Assembly (NCBI GenBank): GCA_036365455.1
Contig: JAWQUS010000022.1
Span: 1,550,001-1,614,000 of the forward strand
Source of the DNA: Macrosoma leucophasiata
Taxonomy: Eukaryota; Arthropoda; Insecta; Lepidoptera; Hedylidae
Reading direction: 5' to 3'
Length of the DNA: 64,000 nt
Part shown: in pieces, positions 50,570-62,887 of the stretch
How the letters are laid out: every line of letters begins with the position of its first letter
How positions within the stretch are numbered: the stretch's first letter is position 1
Position numbers and translations under genes: made by a program
The notes under the pieces: model-generated
What the model was told of the DNA's origin: nothing
The model's database searches: none
The model's input: the letters and a program-made list of their open reading frames with translations, nothing else

Positions 50570-51414
50570 TATATTTAGCGAGTCCAATAGGTATAAAACC
50601 CAAAGTATTCCCAAATTCCCACCGTCCAATCAAGCACGAATAAGCATATTTAACCTAAAACCTTTCCGCTATAACACAGTTTTGTATTCTCACTAAGTGT
50701 AGCTCGCAGAACAAACACTGCCCATTCTGGGAGGGTGTAATTATCTTCAGTTTACCTCCACGAAAAAAGGGCAAGCATCCTCCTATATTTGTTTTTAGGC
50801 TAGTGGTACAATGAGCTTGATGCCCGGTTTCTAACTTCTATTCAAAGTCGTAATCTCGACCTCAACTCAACCTAACTCAATGGAATTGATATTCTTAGTT
50901 GTAACTAATGACGTTAACTTGACATTCTGCCTTCGTTTGAGGTAAGAAAGTCAAACTCCAAGGCATTGTTAGGCGTTTCGGTCCGCGGGACGAAACACGA
51001 GCGGACCGAAACGCCCCAAGACCCGGCCAGACATACAGACAACCAAACCACGTTCTGTGACCAAACGCATCAGTGATTTTAATAAGGTTTCCAATTTATA
51101 CTTCTGTGGTACTAAACGTTTTTTTTTATGTAATTAATGTGAATGGAGATGTGTCCTGAGTCCTTAGGTAAGAGGTTTCCAAACTATTTTTTCTCTTTCA
51201 ATTTTTTTCTGGTTTCGGTGGACCCTCTCTTTGCTACATATAAATCACATTCACATATTTCCATTTTTATTCACGCCTACGTAGCCTCCGATCGATTCTC
51301 CCATGGACCCCAACGGGTCCACTTGACCACTTTGGAAATCACTCGCTTAGTTGTTATGTATCTGTGATAGTTATTACTGGGCCATACTTAATTACTAACT
51401 CAAAAGAAAGTAAC
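50570..51414. other. Intergenic DNA with a GC-rich hairpin
   Basis: No exon recognised. GGCGTTTCGGTCCGC and GCGGACCGAAACGCC (50972-51014) form a 15-bp hairpin. Confidence 0.5.
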
Positions 51415-51427
51415 GATACCTATTAAG

Positions 51428-51619
51428 TGTTTTATATTATTTCGCATCAACACATGCTTGTGAAATATATTTTATTTTTAAAGAAAAATGGAAAGAAAAA
51501 TTTGACTTGAGCTACTGAAGCTCAATTGGAAGAGCGGCTGGACTAGATTCCCAGTAGGTCGCGAGTTCAAGCCTCGCCTGAAGTCAAATTTTTCTTTCCA
51601 TTTTTCTTTAAAAATAAAA
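51428..51619 (+). repeat. Short SINE-T inverted dimer
   Basis: Inverted tail (TTATATTATTTCGCATCAAC to AAATTTGACTT) joined to a plus-sense head lacking its first bases, then the normal tail. Perfect 13-bp target duplication GATACCTATTAAG at 51415-51427 and 51620-51632. Confidence 0.9.
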
Positions 51620-51907
51620 GATACCTATTAAGCCCAGTATGCCGCCATCTTTGAACTTATATTTACTTAAACAAGAGGAAGGCTGTTGGAGTTGGTACAT
51701 CTGTTTATTCTTCTAGATAAAATACATGGATACAAACTTTTGCCGCACGATCTAATATAATGAAGTCTATTTCGTAATATAAAATGGGTTATAGTAGATA
51801 CATGTCTGCTTAGAAGAAATATGTTTGCATTCATGTGATAATCAAGTTTGTATTCAAAATGGGTTCAAGATGCCATTGCCAAATTATCTGTAAAAAATAT
51901 ATATTAT

Positions 51908-52285
51908 ACTAGCGGCCCGCCCCGGCTTCGCCCGCGCTGCTCTGTTCCTATTAGTCATAGCGTAATGTAAGCTATCCTATCTCTCAAGTTGGATCGAACT
52001 GCACATGGTGTGCGAATTTTATAATAATCGGTTAAGTGGTTTAGGAGTCCATTGAGGACAAACATTGTGACACGAGATTTATATATATTAAGACTAGTGG
52101 CTCACCCCGGATTCGCACGGGTGCAATTAATGTAATATGTCCTTTATCACTCAGTGAAGAGACAGACTTTCTAATGGTGAAAGCATTTTTGAAATCGCAC
52201 CAGTACTTTTTGTGTGAAAACGTTACAAACATCCATACAAAAACACAAATGGTTCCTCATAATAATATTACTAAAGATAGATCAT
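51908..52285. repeat. Two CTAG-starting interspersed repeats
   Basis: ACTAGCGGCCCGCCCCGGCT (51908) and ACTAGTGGCTCACCCCGGAT (52093), each with tail words ATAATATTA; the second also at 59615. Confidence 0.55.
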
Positions 52286-52289
52286 AGAT

Positions 52290-53089
52290 TTATCATCTAT
52301 ATATGCATATAGATGGTTTACTTATAAACTAGTTGCCAATACACAAAAAAGACCTATTCATATTAAAAAAAAAAATTATTTCAAAATTTATGTTGACGCT
52401 TATTTTAGTAGTCAGAGGGCTGGGCTGGTTTATTCTGTACACATAAAGTAGTTACTTACTTCACGTTAAGTAGTTACTAAAATCTATAGACTCTGGTCAG
52501 CAATTTTCAGATTTTTGAACAGTTAGGCTGGTGTTCCACGAGCACAATCACAAGATTGAAAAAAAATAAAAAGAAGGGAAATAGGAAAATGTCATTCCCG
52601 CCGAATTAGTGAATTAGCTACTAATTCTATCCCAAAATACCACCACCATCCCACGCCAATTTAATATTCTTAACACGTATATTTAATAAGGATAAACGCA
52701 AGCAAAATATTAACAAGTAATTTGTGAGAAAAAGAAACGCTTACGTCTTTGTTTGGCGAAAGGGCGGGAAAATACAAGCGGGAATATTCCTATGATAATT
52801 TAAAGATGGCGATCGATTCGACACGATTGGATTATATCCGGCCAAAAATAATAAGGTGGAAATTTTGTTTTTCAAGCAAAAATCACCCGTGAATAAGTTT
52901 TGACGGAGCCAATAGATTTTTATTTTAGTATGTCTTCCGTTCTTGATTACTGTCATTTGGTAGGAAAATCGGTGTTCTAGATTGTTTGGTAGCAGTAATA
53001 TCTTTCAAGTCACGGCCAATGTAGATTTTCGATAGAAAATAATTGATATACCTACCTACACCTTTATGTCTTGATCTATAAGAGGCTGA
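52290..53089. other. AT-rich intergenic DNA
   Basis: No gene or shared repeat recognised. Confidence 0.45.
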
Positions 53090-53235
53090 CCCCCTCATTC
53101 ATAAACGTACATTAGATACGTTTTAGCTATAGAATACTTTGTCTTTGTCAGTTGCATTGTCAAATGTGCAGGATAGGAAAAGACAAAGGAGAGATATGCA
53201 ACACTTTAGCTTAAATACGTTTATGAATAAGGGGG
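53090..53235. mobile_element. MITE-6 copy
   Basis: CCCCCTCATTCATAAACGTA to ACGTTTATGAATAAGGGGG. Confidence 0.88.
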
Positions 53236-53239
53236 TGAG

Positions 53240-53487
53240 TTTTTTATGTTATGAGAGTGGTAAACGATGCAGTTCAATGGACAAGTAAATACTGCAGCTT
53301 ATAGACATCTAAAGGTCAAAATGCAGATGCGTTACCAAGCCTAAGTGGTTTTGTTCCCGTGATACGAGTAGTTATTATGAAGTCATAGATTAAGGGAACA
53401 CGATTATCCTGATCATTACCATTTGGCAGAAGATAGATTAGTGCTTTTGCCCTTGGCCTTCAATACTGCAACTGTACCACCAGTAAA
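53240..53487 (-). repeat. Strongly diverged SINE-A copy
   Basis: GTCAAAATGCAGATGCGTTA and TGTACCACCAGTAAA remain recognisable. Confidence 0.6.
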
Positions 53488-53531
53488 ATGTATTAGCGAT
53501 TAAAGCCCGCCACCTTCACCAGGTGTGCTAC

Positions 53532-53754
53532 CGCCTATCTGTATTGCTGCTGCCATTGTCATTGCTGTCAAATTTTCATGTCGATTTGTAGCTCCTTTAA
53601 AAGTAATATTGATAATCTGATTGATGTTCTCGTTTTCGTAGGAGATAAACAAGCGATAATGGTAGATTATTTCGATTATTGTTACTTAGTTAAAGTAAAA
53701 ATCGACTTTAAAATTTGACAGCAATGACAATGACGACAGCAATGTCGATAGGCG
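53532..53754. mobile_element. Element with about 45-bp inverted ends
   Basis: CGCCTATCTGTATTGCTGCT... and its near-inverse ending AATGTCGATAGGCG; the inner parts read CATTGTCATTGCTGTCAAAT in inverse. It sits inside a further unassigned segment with an open frame to 53900. Confidence 0.7.
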
Positions 53755-53900
53755 ATCGCACCCCAGGTCGTCGGTCCACCTCATGGGAGGCCTGCCTACG
53801 CTTTTTCTTCCACGCGGTTGGCATTCGAGAACTCTACTACCCCAACTGCCGTCAGTTCTTCGAGCTACGAGTATGTGCCCTGCTCATCACAGACCAATAA
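53755..53900 (+). other. Unassigned open segment
   Basis: In frame with GRRSTSWEACLRFFFHAVGI and RELYYPNCRQFFELRVCALL to a stop at 53900. Composition is protein-like but no family was recognised; probably transposon-derived. Confidence 0.35.
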
Positions 53901-53917
53901 CCAAGCTGCTCATTGCC

Positions 53918-54235
53918 ACTTTTTTTTAATGGCATCGCTATTTCGCATATTGCCAGTGTCAAGTAAAAAGTGAAACGATATTTCGTATTCGTATAAAAGC
54001 AGCGTTAAAGTTAGAATCATCAGTAAATTATTTATTATGTTAGTTCAGTGAGTCACAGTCAGTAATTCGAGTAAAGCGATGGCTACTTTACCCGAACATT
54101 TAAAATGAAGTTTTGGAGGCAACCTGAAAGGCCGTGTTTTCGCACTGTTATTCCATTTAACTAAACACGGGCACTGTAATAAATGTATATCAAACAAAAT
54201 GCCACCAACTTTATTTAGAGCCGAAATTAGGCAAA
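53918..54235 (-). repeat. RET-J copy
   Basis: T-run then ATGGCATCGCTATTTCGC to TGCCACCAACTTTATTTAG. A MITE-2 right end follows to about 54275. Confidence 0.75.
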
Positions 54236-54275
54236 ATCTCTTTCCTAAACTCTTTGTGCAATATCACTTGGCTTG

Positions 54276-54622
54276 GACTATACCTACTAACTTAAAGATT
54301 CCTCCTATTTACACATACGAAGCTCCCAAAATACTATAGGTACGCCACATACCATAGACGTAGTATCATACCAAATTCTAACAACTTAATTTAATTGGAA
54401 CACCGTATTCCTCAATTACTATGTCCTTCAAGCCATCTTTACACCTACTGACCTCGGCAAACATATAATTTTCTGATAGCAAATCTATTTTTTGGCCGCG
54501 AGCTATGTCGTCACAGCAATTATTGGAGTAGGTTAAACGGTATAGAAAAATATATTAGAGGTGCTATTAACTTTTACTAAATGTTAAGCATGGCGCTTTT
54601 GAAATAATGACACCACCTAAAG
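54276..54622. other. AT-rich intergenic DNA
   Basis: Nothing recognised. Confidence 0.45.
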
Positions 54623-54905
54623 CATAGAGCAACTCGACCCACCGGTCGCGGCGGACCGGAGGGGAGTAGCCATAGCGTTTATTACTGATGCAAAACAGTC
54701 TGTCATTTTTTTGCGGGGGAAAATATGTGTGACGAAAAACACACTTCAAAAATTGTCCATTACTACGAAACTCACACCTTGACTTTAACAAAATACATAA
54801 TCAATTTCACACACACATTTAAATATCCGGTCGATAGGACCATTTGCTCTTGTACTTTGCCAGAGGGGAAAGCCTGCATATGGCTACTCCCCTCCGACCT
54901 ATATG
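54623..54905 (+). mobile_element. MITE-5 copy
   Basis: CATAGAGCAACTC start, diverged CCTATATG end, perfect 8-bp target duplication ACCTAAAG. Confidence 0.88.
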
Positions 54906-55161
54906 ACCTAAAGACATAAAAAGCGGTCAAGAGCGAGTCGGACTCGCCCATGACCGGACAAATCTTAATGATTTTTTGGTTTGCTATGATGTACATAATT
55001 TGTAATATTTTTAAAATAAATTAAAAAAAAAAGAATGAAGAACGTCATCATCACTTCAGCCGAAAGATATCCACAGCTGGACAAAGCCGTCCCCAAAGAC
55101 CACAAGTGTTGTGTTTTGAACTGGCTGAACAGAAATAGGTAGTGTAAAGGTGGTTGTAACT

Positions 55162-55625
55162 AGAGATGAAACGGATATCCGGTTACTATCCGGTATCCGG
55201 CCTTCATTTACTATCCGGCCGAATGCCGGTTAGTGGTCCAATATCCGGCCGGATACCGGATAGTAAAATGAATAAAAAGCTCGTTATTTTACAAAAACAA
55301 AATCTTACCACAATAAGTCATGAATACCGTTTATTTTAATAACATCAATAGTTTTGGTTTAATTAGTTCAATACTCAAAATTAACTTGTAACAAATTTTG
55401 GCGAATTTTCTGCATCTGTTGGTAAGAGGCGATGATATTCAAATCAAACTGAACGTGTCATGTAATGCGATTATAGGACCGAATATCCGGTAGCCGGATG
55501 TCCAGCGATCCGGCCTCGTAGCTTGCCGAATATCCAGTAGCCGGATATCCAGCGATCCGGCCTCGTAGCTTGCCGAATATCCGGTACCCGGTATCCGGCC
55601 AAACCATTATCCGTTTCAACTCTAA
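55162..55625. mobile_element. hAT-like element rich in CCGGATAT
   Basis: AGAGATGAAACGGATA and TATCCGTTTCAACTCT ends, TTGTAACT on both sides (8 bp). Internal duplicate GCGATCCGGCCTCGTAGCTT. Confidence 0.8.
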
Positions 55626-55671
55626 TTGTAACTATGAAATATTTTAGAAATTTTGTGCCAAGTGGAAATCT

Positions 55672-55978
55672 AACTGACTTGGTAGCCTAGAGGTAGCAGG
55701 CCACACTACTACGCTGAGGTCCTGGGTTCGATTCCCGGGTAGAGGGTTATCAGAGATAATGGTGTAAAGTCCTTTATCCCTGGTTCTATTGGGATTTTTC
55801 AATTTTCTGGAAATTTCCCTGTACCTCGGCGTTTGGTAATGTGCCCGGAGATGTAAACAGGCTCGCCACTTGTTACATGGGCCAAAACGTAACCGGCGAA
55901 TCGTGGGTGTTTGCATGTATGCTCAAATGCATGCATTTACCTCTGCCTACCCCTTCGGGGATTACAGGCGTGAAGTTA
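55672..55978 (+). repeat. Full SINE-C copy
   Basis: tRNA-like head TTGGTAGCCTAGAGGTAGCA, GGGTTCGATTCCCGGGTAGA, full body to ACAGGCGTGAAGTTACG. Confidence 0.9.
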
Positions 55979-56344
55979 CGTTGGAAACATTTTTATATTT
56001 TATGAAAACCAAATGACTTTCAGCCCATAAAGTGTGAAAATACCTAAGCGTTGTTTGTTTACCCCGACCTCCTTTTAACCTATCTTATTTATTTTCACTT
56101 TCGCCGTCTACAAAAAAAGTTATTGCGCATTATTTATTGAGAGCAATAAAGAAATCTCGTTTGAATGAGCAAAATAACAATTTTTACGGAAACTTTATGT
56201 ATCAAAATATTTCTTTATAGCTTTTGTCACCATCACACGTACGCGCCAACTCATAAGTATAAACGAGAAAGAGAAATAGCTCTTCCGATTGTGGCGTTTA
56301 AGGGCGTAGGCACCTTGAAATATCTAATTAAATGGGTAACCCCT

Positions 56345-56665
56345 TACCAGCTTGATCCACTTGACCCCCTTACCAAGATGCGCCATACGTATCATTAACG
56401 ATCTAGGCCTCACTGACTGGTTCGAACATGAACATCTCAGTCTGCGCTGCTCAAATATCAGCATAGTCCACTTGCCTCCTAACAAAGACGCGCCGAGCGT
56501 ATCGCTAACGACCCAGGATTTACTGACAGGCTCGAACATCTGAGCCTGCGCAGCCCAAATACCAACTTGGTCCACTTGACTCCTTACAAAGACACGCCGT
56601 ACGTATCATTAACGACCCAGGACTTGCTGGCAGGCTCGATCATCTGAGCCTGCGCCGAGACATCT
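56345..56665. repeat. Three tandem units of 104-111 bp
   Basis: Units near 56351, 56461 and 56565, each with TCCACTTG, GCGCC/CACGCC, CGTATC, ACGACC/GATC and GAGCCTGCGC-type words. Confidence 0.75.
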
Positions 56666-56929
56666 AGAGTCTGTCCGTTTTTATCGTCTCTACAATGGTG
56701 AGTGCTGTGTTGAACTGTTCGATATGGTGCCACCCTCTCCAGCCCTACACCGTAGTTCACAGTATTACCACATTAATTAACACAATAGATACGTTCTTTT
56801 TTGCGAGCGGTTGGCATTTTGCGAAGTTGGCATTCTGAGATGATACGGTTCTTTTCACTGTGGTATTATCCACTACAGAGATAAGTTATACCCGCACCGT
56901 CTGAACACGTGGCAGTGCTCTACGGTGCG

Positions 56930-57378
<449 letters not shown>

Positions 57379-57381
57379 AAC

Positions 57382-57504
57382 ACCAAATTATGGAACGAAC
57401 TTCCCTTTGAGGTGTTCCCCCGACGCTACAATATGGGGTTCTACAAAACTAGCTTCAACAGAGTTATTCAAGGTTGGCACCGCGTTGGCAACTCCCCTGT
57501 GTAA
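57382..57504 (+). mobile_element. Second LINE ORF2 C-terminal fragment
   Basis: Open frame LWNELPFEVFPRRYNMGFYK then TSFNRVIQGWHRVGNSPV and TAA; related to 3302. Confidence 0.75.
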
Positions 57505-57553
57505 CTGCTTCTTAAAGTTGGTCTTCAGCACTAACGTTTTGAACTTACGTAGG

Positions 57554-57859
57554 CATAGAGCAACATGGGCCACCGGCTGCGGCGGACCGGAGGGGAGTAG
57601 CCATATCCAGGCTTTCCCCTCTGTCAAAGTACAAGCCCAAGTAGGCGTGTGTGTGCGTGAAATTGTTTATGTATTTTGTTAAAGTTGAGGTGTGAGTTTC
57701 GTAGTAATAAGACGATTTTTGTAGTGTGAGTGTCACACGTATTTTCGTTAAAAATACATATTTTGAATTACTGTTTCTCAATATTTTGCATTGGTAATAG
57801 ACGCTATGGCTACTCCCCTCCGGCCCGCCGCGGCGGCCGGTGGCCCATATTGCTCTATG
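57554..57859 (-). mobile_element. MITE-5 copy
   Basis: CATAGAGCAACATG and CATATTGCTCTATG ends, inverted relative to the other copies. Confidence 0.85.
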
Positions 57860-57987
57860 GACACGACACTTGATTTTACTCATAAAATTTCCGTACCGGG
57901 GTACCGGGCCTTATAACTCAAATCCTTTCTTAAAGAGTAAACTCCAAAAACAAATATACGACTCTTCCTTTTGAAGTCCGTTTAAAA

Positions 57988-58270
57988 CATAGAGCAACAC
58001 GGGCCACCGGTCGCGGCGGACTGGAGGGAGTAGGGGAGTAGCCATAGCGTTTTTCACCGATGCAAAACAGTCTGTCATTTTTTGCGGAGGGAAATGCGAG
58101 CGACACACACGCACACTATAAAAATCGTCTATTACTACGAAACTCACACCTTGACTTTAACAAAATACAGAAACAATTTCACGCGACAGGCATAGGCCCA
58201 TATGGCCTTGTACTTTGACAGAGGGGAAAGCCTACATATGGCTACAGCTCCCCTCCGGTGTGGCTCTATG
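57988..58270 (+). mobile_element. MITE-5 copy
   Basis: CATAGAGCAACAC to GTGTGGCTCTATG, perfect 8-bp target duplication GTTTAAAA. Confidence 0.92.
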
Positions 58271-58639
58271 GTTTAAAAGCATTTTGTCTACGGAAATAAA
58301 CAACATACGTTCTCTATATTTAATGGCCAAGATAGTTAGGCTCAACAAAAAAATATATTTTAATCTAACCACAAATCGTACGCCATTTTTGCACGCAAGT
58401 TAACAAAACGAACGCGTTTCAATCGACGTCAACTTTTCAGCCAGCGTTGTACGTATTGTTGTATATATCCAAAATTCGAACCCGGTTTGAACGCGGACCG
58501 CATTTGAATTGCTAACTTATCTACATTGCGCAGTGTTGGTAGTGTCGATGATTTGTACTATTTCATGTAATGACGTTTTTTATCTAAGCTTAGTTATGGA
58601 TTTGATTATTTTCGATATTTGTTTCGATCTTGAGTCTAA
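58271..58639. other. Intergenic DNA
   Basis: No gene recognised. Confidence 0.45.
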
Positions 58640-58917
58640 GTGCGAGATTCACAGACCGCACTACGACTTTACTTTCGAGCAAAGTACGCTTCGAACTGTC
58701 AAAACCCATACATTTCTGACAGTTCTAAGCATACTTTGCTCAAAGTAAAGTCGTAGTGCCGTCTGTGAATCTCACCATATGGGCGAGATTCACAGACCGC
58801 ACTACGACTTTACTTTCGAGCAAAGTACGCTTCGAACTGTCAAAACCCATACATTTCTGACAGTTCTAAGCATTCTTTACTCAAAGTAAAGCCGTAGTGC
58901 GTTCTGTGAATCTCACA
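58640..58917. repeat. Two tandem palindromic MITEs
   Basis: 58640-58775 and 58782-58917, nearly identical, each a foldback with GCGAGATTCACAGACCGCAC and a near-inverse GTCTGTGAATCTCAC end, about 55-bp arms and a small centre. Confidence 0.9.
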
Positions 58918-59054
58918 CTTAAGTTCATAGGAAGAAACTAGTCGCGCGTCACTTTTGTCTCACAAGTCTGTCTTTAGACATTCTACTTGTTTGCAATCAT
59001 TTTTACATTAAAAAAAAATATTTGTAATGGATGACTCACAAGTCAAATAATTTG

Positions 59055-59432
59055 GGTTTTGGCGGGAACCTTGAAAGAGACGCATGGTGCTCTTATTTTA
59101 TTTAATTTTTTCTTGGTGTATTTTTAAGTTATATTGAATAAAGTTGGTGGCATTTTGTTTGATATAGGTTTATTACAGTGCCCGTGTATAGTGAAATAGA
59201 ATAACAGTGCCAAAACACGACTTTTCAGGTTGCCTCAGGTTAAATGTGCTGGTAAAGTAGCCATCGCTTTACTCGAATAACTTGACTGTAACTCACTTGA
59301 CTGGCATACTTAATAAATAATTGACTGACTATATTATACTAACTTTTACGCTTCTTAAATAAATACGAAATATCGTTTTACTTGACACTGACAATATGCG
59401 TAATAGCGATGCCATAATTTAAAAAAAAAACA
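59055..59432 (+). repeat. RET-J copy
   Basis: GTTTTGGCGGGAACCTTGAA to GCGATGCCATAATTTAAAAA. Confidence 0.8.
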
Positions 59433-59884
59433 AGTTCTAGATGGATACAAACCACATTGAACCACTATTACAATCACGTACGGCCTCCGTGCGGAGTGAG
59501 TTTATTGTCTATTTATACGGTACGTTTGATTTGTAAGATCCGTGGATGCTTCTTATTGGGTTTTTGTCTAGCTTAACTGCGCAACAAATACTAAAATCTA
59601 TGATTATATAATACAAGCGGCTGATCCCGGCTTCACACGGGAGCAATGAATGTAATATAGCTTAAGTTACTCAATGAATATGCAATTTTTTTACGGTGAA
59701 ATAATTTTTGAAATCGATCCAGTTGTTTTTGTGTGAAAACGATGGAAACATACATACAGAAATACAAATGTTACCTCTTTATAATATTAATAATAGTATT
59801 GAAAACAAAAATGTTTACTAGACATCAACGTCATCTCCATGCTAGTTTGCCATCTTCATTACATTAAAAAAAAAGATGGAAACA

Positions 59885-61205
59885 AAAAATCCAAAAATCC
59901 TAATCGCCACTCAAAAGCCTACTTGAAAAATTTTGCTCTGACAACACTGAGTTCCGAAATTGAACTAATTATTGCAGGGGTTTTGGTCGAAAGAAAGCCA
60001 TTTTAATTGCCGCTGCGTTCGAGAGGGCTTTAATTTGAGAGTCCTTCACTTCCGGCGTTCAATAGAACGCAAACTGGTGATGTTTTTATGAGTTAAGATT
60101 TTATTGTTTAGCCAAGAAGCTTGTACGTAAAATTATACGGTTTTTATTGGATTGCTATTTGAAGCAAAATCCAACTATCTTCTAACTATGTGACGTTTGT
60201 CGACCATTTTGATCAAGTTTTGACCAATACAGGACTGTCAGTGCTTACGTAGGCAGTGTGCAACAGAGATAACGCTCTACGAAGTCGAAACGTGCCGATT
60301 GTCTCTTTCGCAGGCTCGATGTGCAATATATTCTCTAAGACTCGTAGGTATACTTAACAGATTACAGAACAAAAAGCACAAAAATCTAAGTAATCACTAC
60401 TCGAAGCCTTCTAGAATATTTTCCTCCGGCAACACCACGTTCCGAAATTGAACTAATTATTGCAGAGGCTTTGGTGGAAAGAAAGACTTTATAATTGCCG
60501 CTGCGTTCGAGAGGGATTTCATTTGAGAGTCCTTCGCTTTGGGCTTTTAATTGAACGCAAACTGGCGACTGGCGATGATTTTTGGTGATGTAAGACTTTT
60601 TACGCTCGTGCGCATGAAATTTCTTTTGATTTTTTAGTCAATCCGTTACTATTATTTAAGGAGCTTATAGATAACAGTACATACCATTATAACAAATTAG
60701 TACAATATTTGACTCGAACATTGTTCGCAGTTGACGAGAACTTCAAATCTACGTTCCAGCTGTCAAGGTTATGTTTATTTCTTTTTATTTTTTTACTCAA
60801 CTTGTATGCTGAACAGATAAAACAAAAAGCACAAAAATCTAAGTAATCAGTGTGAAAAAGCTACGAAACATACACACAAAAACACAAATCTTAGCTCTTT
60901 ATAATATTAATAGTATTGAAAATAAAAATGTTTATTAGAAACATCAATATGAACTGCAAGCTTTTTTGCCACCTTCATAACATTAGAAGAAAAAATATAA
61001 ACAAAAAGCCCAAAAAATCCTAATCGCCACTCAAAGCCTACTTGAAACATTTTGCTCTGGCAACACCACGATCCGAAATTGAACTAATTATTGCAGAGGC
61101 TTTGGTGGAAAGAATGACGTTAAAATTGCCGCTGCGTTCGAGAGGGATTTCATTTGAGAGTCCTTCGCTTTGGGCTTTTAATTGAACGCAAACTGTCGAT
61201 GTTTT
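59885..61205. repeat. Three copies of a 200-bp block
   Basis: Copies at about 59890-60085, 60385-60570 and 61025-61205 share TTCCGAAATTGAACTAATTA, TTGCCGCTGCGTTCGAGAGG and TTTGAGAGTCCTTC. Upstream flanks of the first and third also match (about 59615-59880 and 60860-61020), so a larger segment was duplicated. Confidence 0.8.
60186..60335. mobile_element. MITE-2 right half
   Basis: TATGTGACGTTTGTCGACCA to GGCTCGATGTGCAATATA, between two copies of the 200-bp block. Confidence 0.7.
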
Positions 61206-61319
61206 TGAGATGAGTGCAAGATTTTTTCACATTAGACTGTGTAATCAGGGAGTTAGCATATCATATAGTTAAGTTTTTTGTCAGACGTTAATAATTATTA
61301 ATACTGCATACATCATGCC

Positions 61320-61562
61320 GCATTAATACTTGCCTCAGACTGAAATAATGTGTCAAAGGTTTGATAGATACGGACTATTTGTATGGAGAATTTAAATTGT
61401 GGTTTTTACTATTTCCCTTCAATTTCTTCATATTTTTTTACCTTTTAAGCCTTTCCTAGACTGCCAAAAATAATTGAAAGCCAAAATTAGCTAAATCAGT
61501 AAAGCCGTCCTCGAGATTTAGCGAGACTAACGAACAGCAATTTATTTTTATATATATATAGA
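61320..61562. repeat. Interspersed repeat, relative of 33013
   Basis: AAATAATGTGTCAAAGGTTT and GCGAGACTAACG near a TTTTTATATATATATAG end. Confidence 0.6.
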
Positions 61563-61639
61563 TAGATATATAAGCCGTTTTTGAATAAATGTTTCTGTCT
61601 TTCTTTCTAGTCGTATATGACGTTAAAAACACAAACGGG

Positions 61640-61780
61640 ATGCGGGAAGATGAGTTGTTTTTTATTTTTTTTTATTTGTATAGACCAACGTTAGACCATC
61701 AACTCACCTGATGGAAAGTTAAGATGTAGCCGAAGATGAAGCACGTTGGTCTACAAAACTACAAAGTACCTATTCACTCT
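61640..61780. repeat. T-rich retroposon 3' end
   Basis: T-rich run at 61656-61679, then GACCAACGTTAGACCATCAA and CTGATGGAAAGTTAAGATGT; resembles common moth SINE/LINE tails. Confidence 0.4.
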
Positions 61781-61792
61781 AGATTTGATCAC

Positions 61793-62010
61793 ACCGCGGA
61801 CACTCCGCCAAAATTCCATACAAACGCTTAATTTGGTCTCTATTACACAGACATCAATCAGTGACGTGTATTTACACGCGCACCTGTGTGCGTAGCACGT
61901 AGAGAATACCAATCGTCGCCCAAAACAAGGGAGGAGGCTGGGTGAGGCGGGGAAATCGGGCGGGACGTCGAAGTGTCCATTCTATACGTAGTATTATTGT
62001 ATATTCTCTG
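61793..62010 (-). mobile_element. MITE-1 copy
   Basis: CACCGCGGACACTCCGCC to GTATATTCTCTG. Confidence 0.85.
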
Positions 62011-62369
62011 ATTTTGAATATGCTCAGGTTGTAGTTTTTAGGAAACAAAGAAGCCGGCAAAGTAGAATGAGTAATAAATGTAGAGCCAAAACGCTTAGTT
62101 CGAAATTTCCAAAAATGATTTTTTTTAACGAACAGAACACGAAACCAAATACCTGTATTTTTAACACCAACATTAACGAACGTTAGTTTGTTAAAACAAA
62201 CCACTTAGGTATCACGTTGTTGTATCAATTAACACAATTTTAACGTTTAAAAAACACCATCAGTGGTGTTTAGACTAATGGTCATAATTCAATGAGTGTG
62301 GTCGAAACAGGACTTAGTAATTGGTTAAATATGGCAGCCATTTTCGTTTTTCCATTGCGTCATCTTCGA

Positions 62370-62490
62370 AAAACCGACTTCGAAAAAAGAAGGAGGTTCT
62401 CAATTCGTCCGGATCTTTTTTTTTATGTATGTTTACAGTTAATTTGAAAACGCCTGTACCGATTTGGATATTTTTTTGTTTTTTCGTCAC
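62370..62490. repeat. AAACCGACTTCGAAAAAAG repeat
   Basis: AAAACCGACTTCGAAAAAAG, GAGGTTCTCAATTCG and CTGTACCGATTTGGATAT form a repeat typical of moth genomes. Confidence 0.5.
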
Positions 62491-62549
62491 TATACAAAAT
62501 AAAATCGTTTAAAGTGAGATGCGGACTCGCAATTACATAACACACAACT

Positions 62550-62850
62550 GCCTCGGTAGCCTAGTGGTAGCAAGCCACTTCTACTACGCTGAGGTCTTGG
62601 GTTCGATGCCCGGGTAGGGGGTTATCAAAGATTATGGTGTAAAGTCCTTTATCTCCGGTTCTATTGGGATTTTTCCAGTTTCGGGAAATTTCCCAGTGCC
62701 TCGAAGTTTGGTAATGTGCCCGGAGATGTCAACAGGCTCGCCACCTGTTACATGGGCCAAAAACGTAACTGGCGAATCGTGGCGGTTTGCATGTATGCAT
62801 GCATTTACCTCTGCCTACCCCTTCGGGGATTACAGGCGTGAAGTTACGTT
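62550..62850 (+). repeat. Full SINE-C copy
   Basis: CTGCCTCGGTAGCCTAGTGG head, GGGTTCGATGCCCGGGTAGG, body to GCGTGAAGTTACGT. Confidence 0.9.
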
Positions 62851-62887
62851 TACGTTACTTTAGGATATTTGGAAATAAGGGGGATAT

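Noticed and set aside
53715..53900. Host gene exon with RFFFHAVGIRELYYPN
   Set aside because: No splice borders, begins inside an inverted-repeat end, family unknown; kept only as an unassigned segment.
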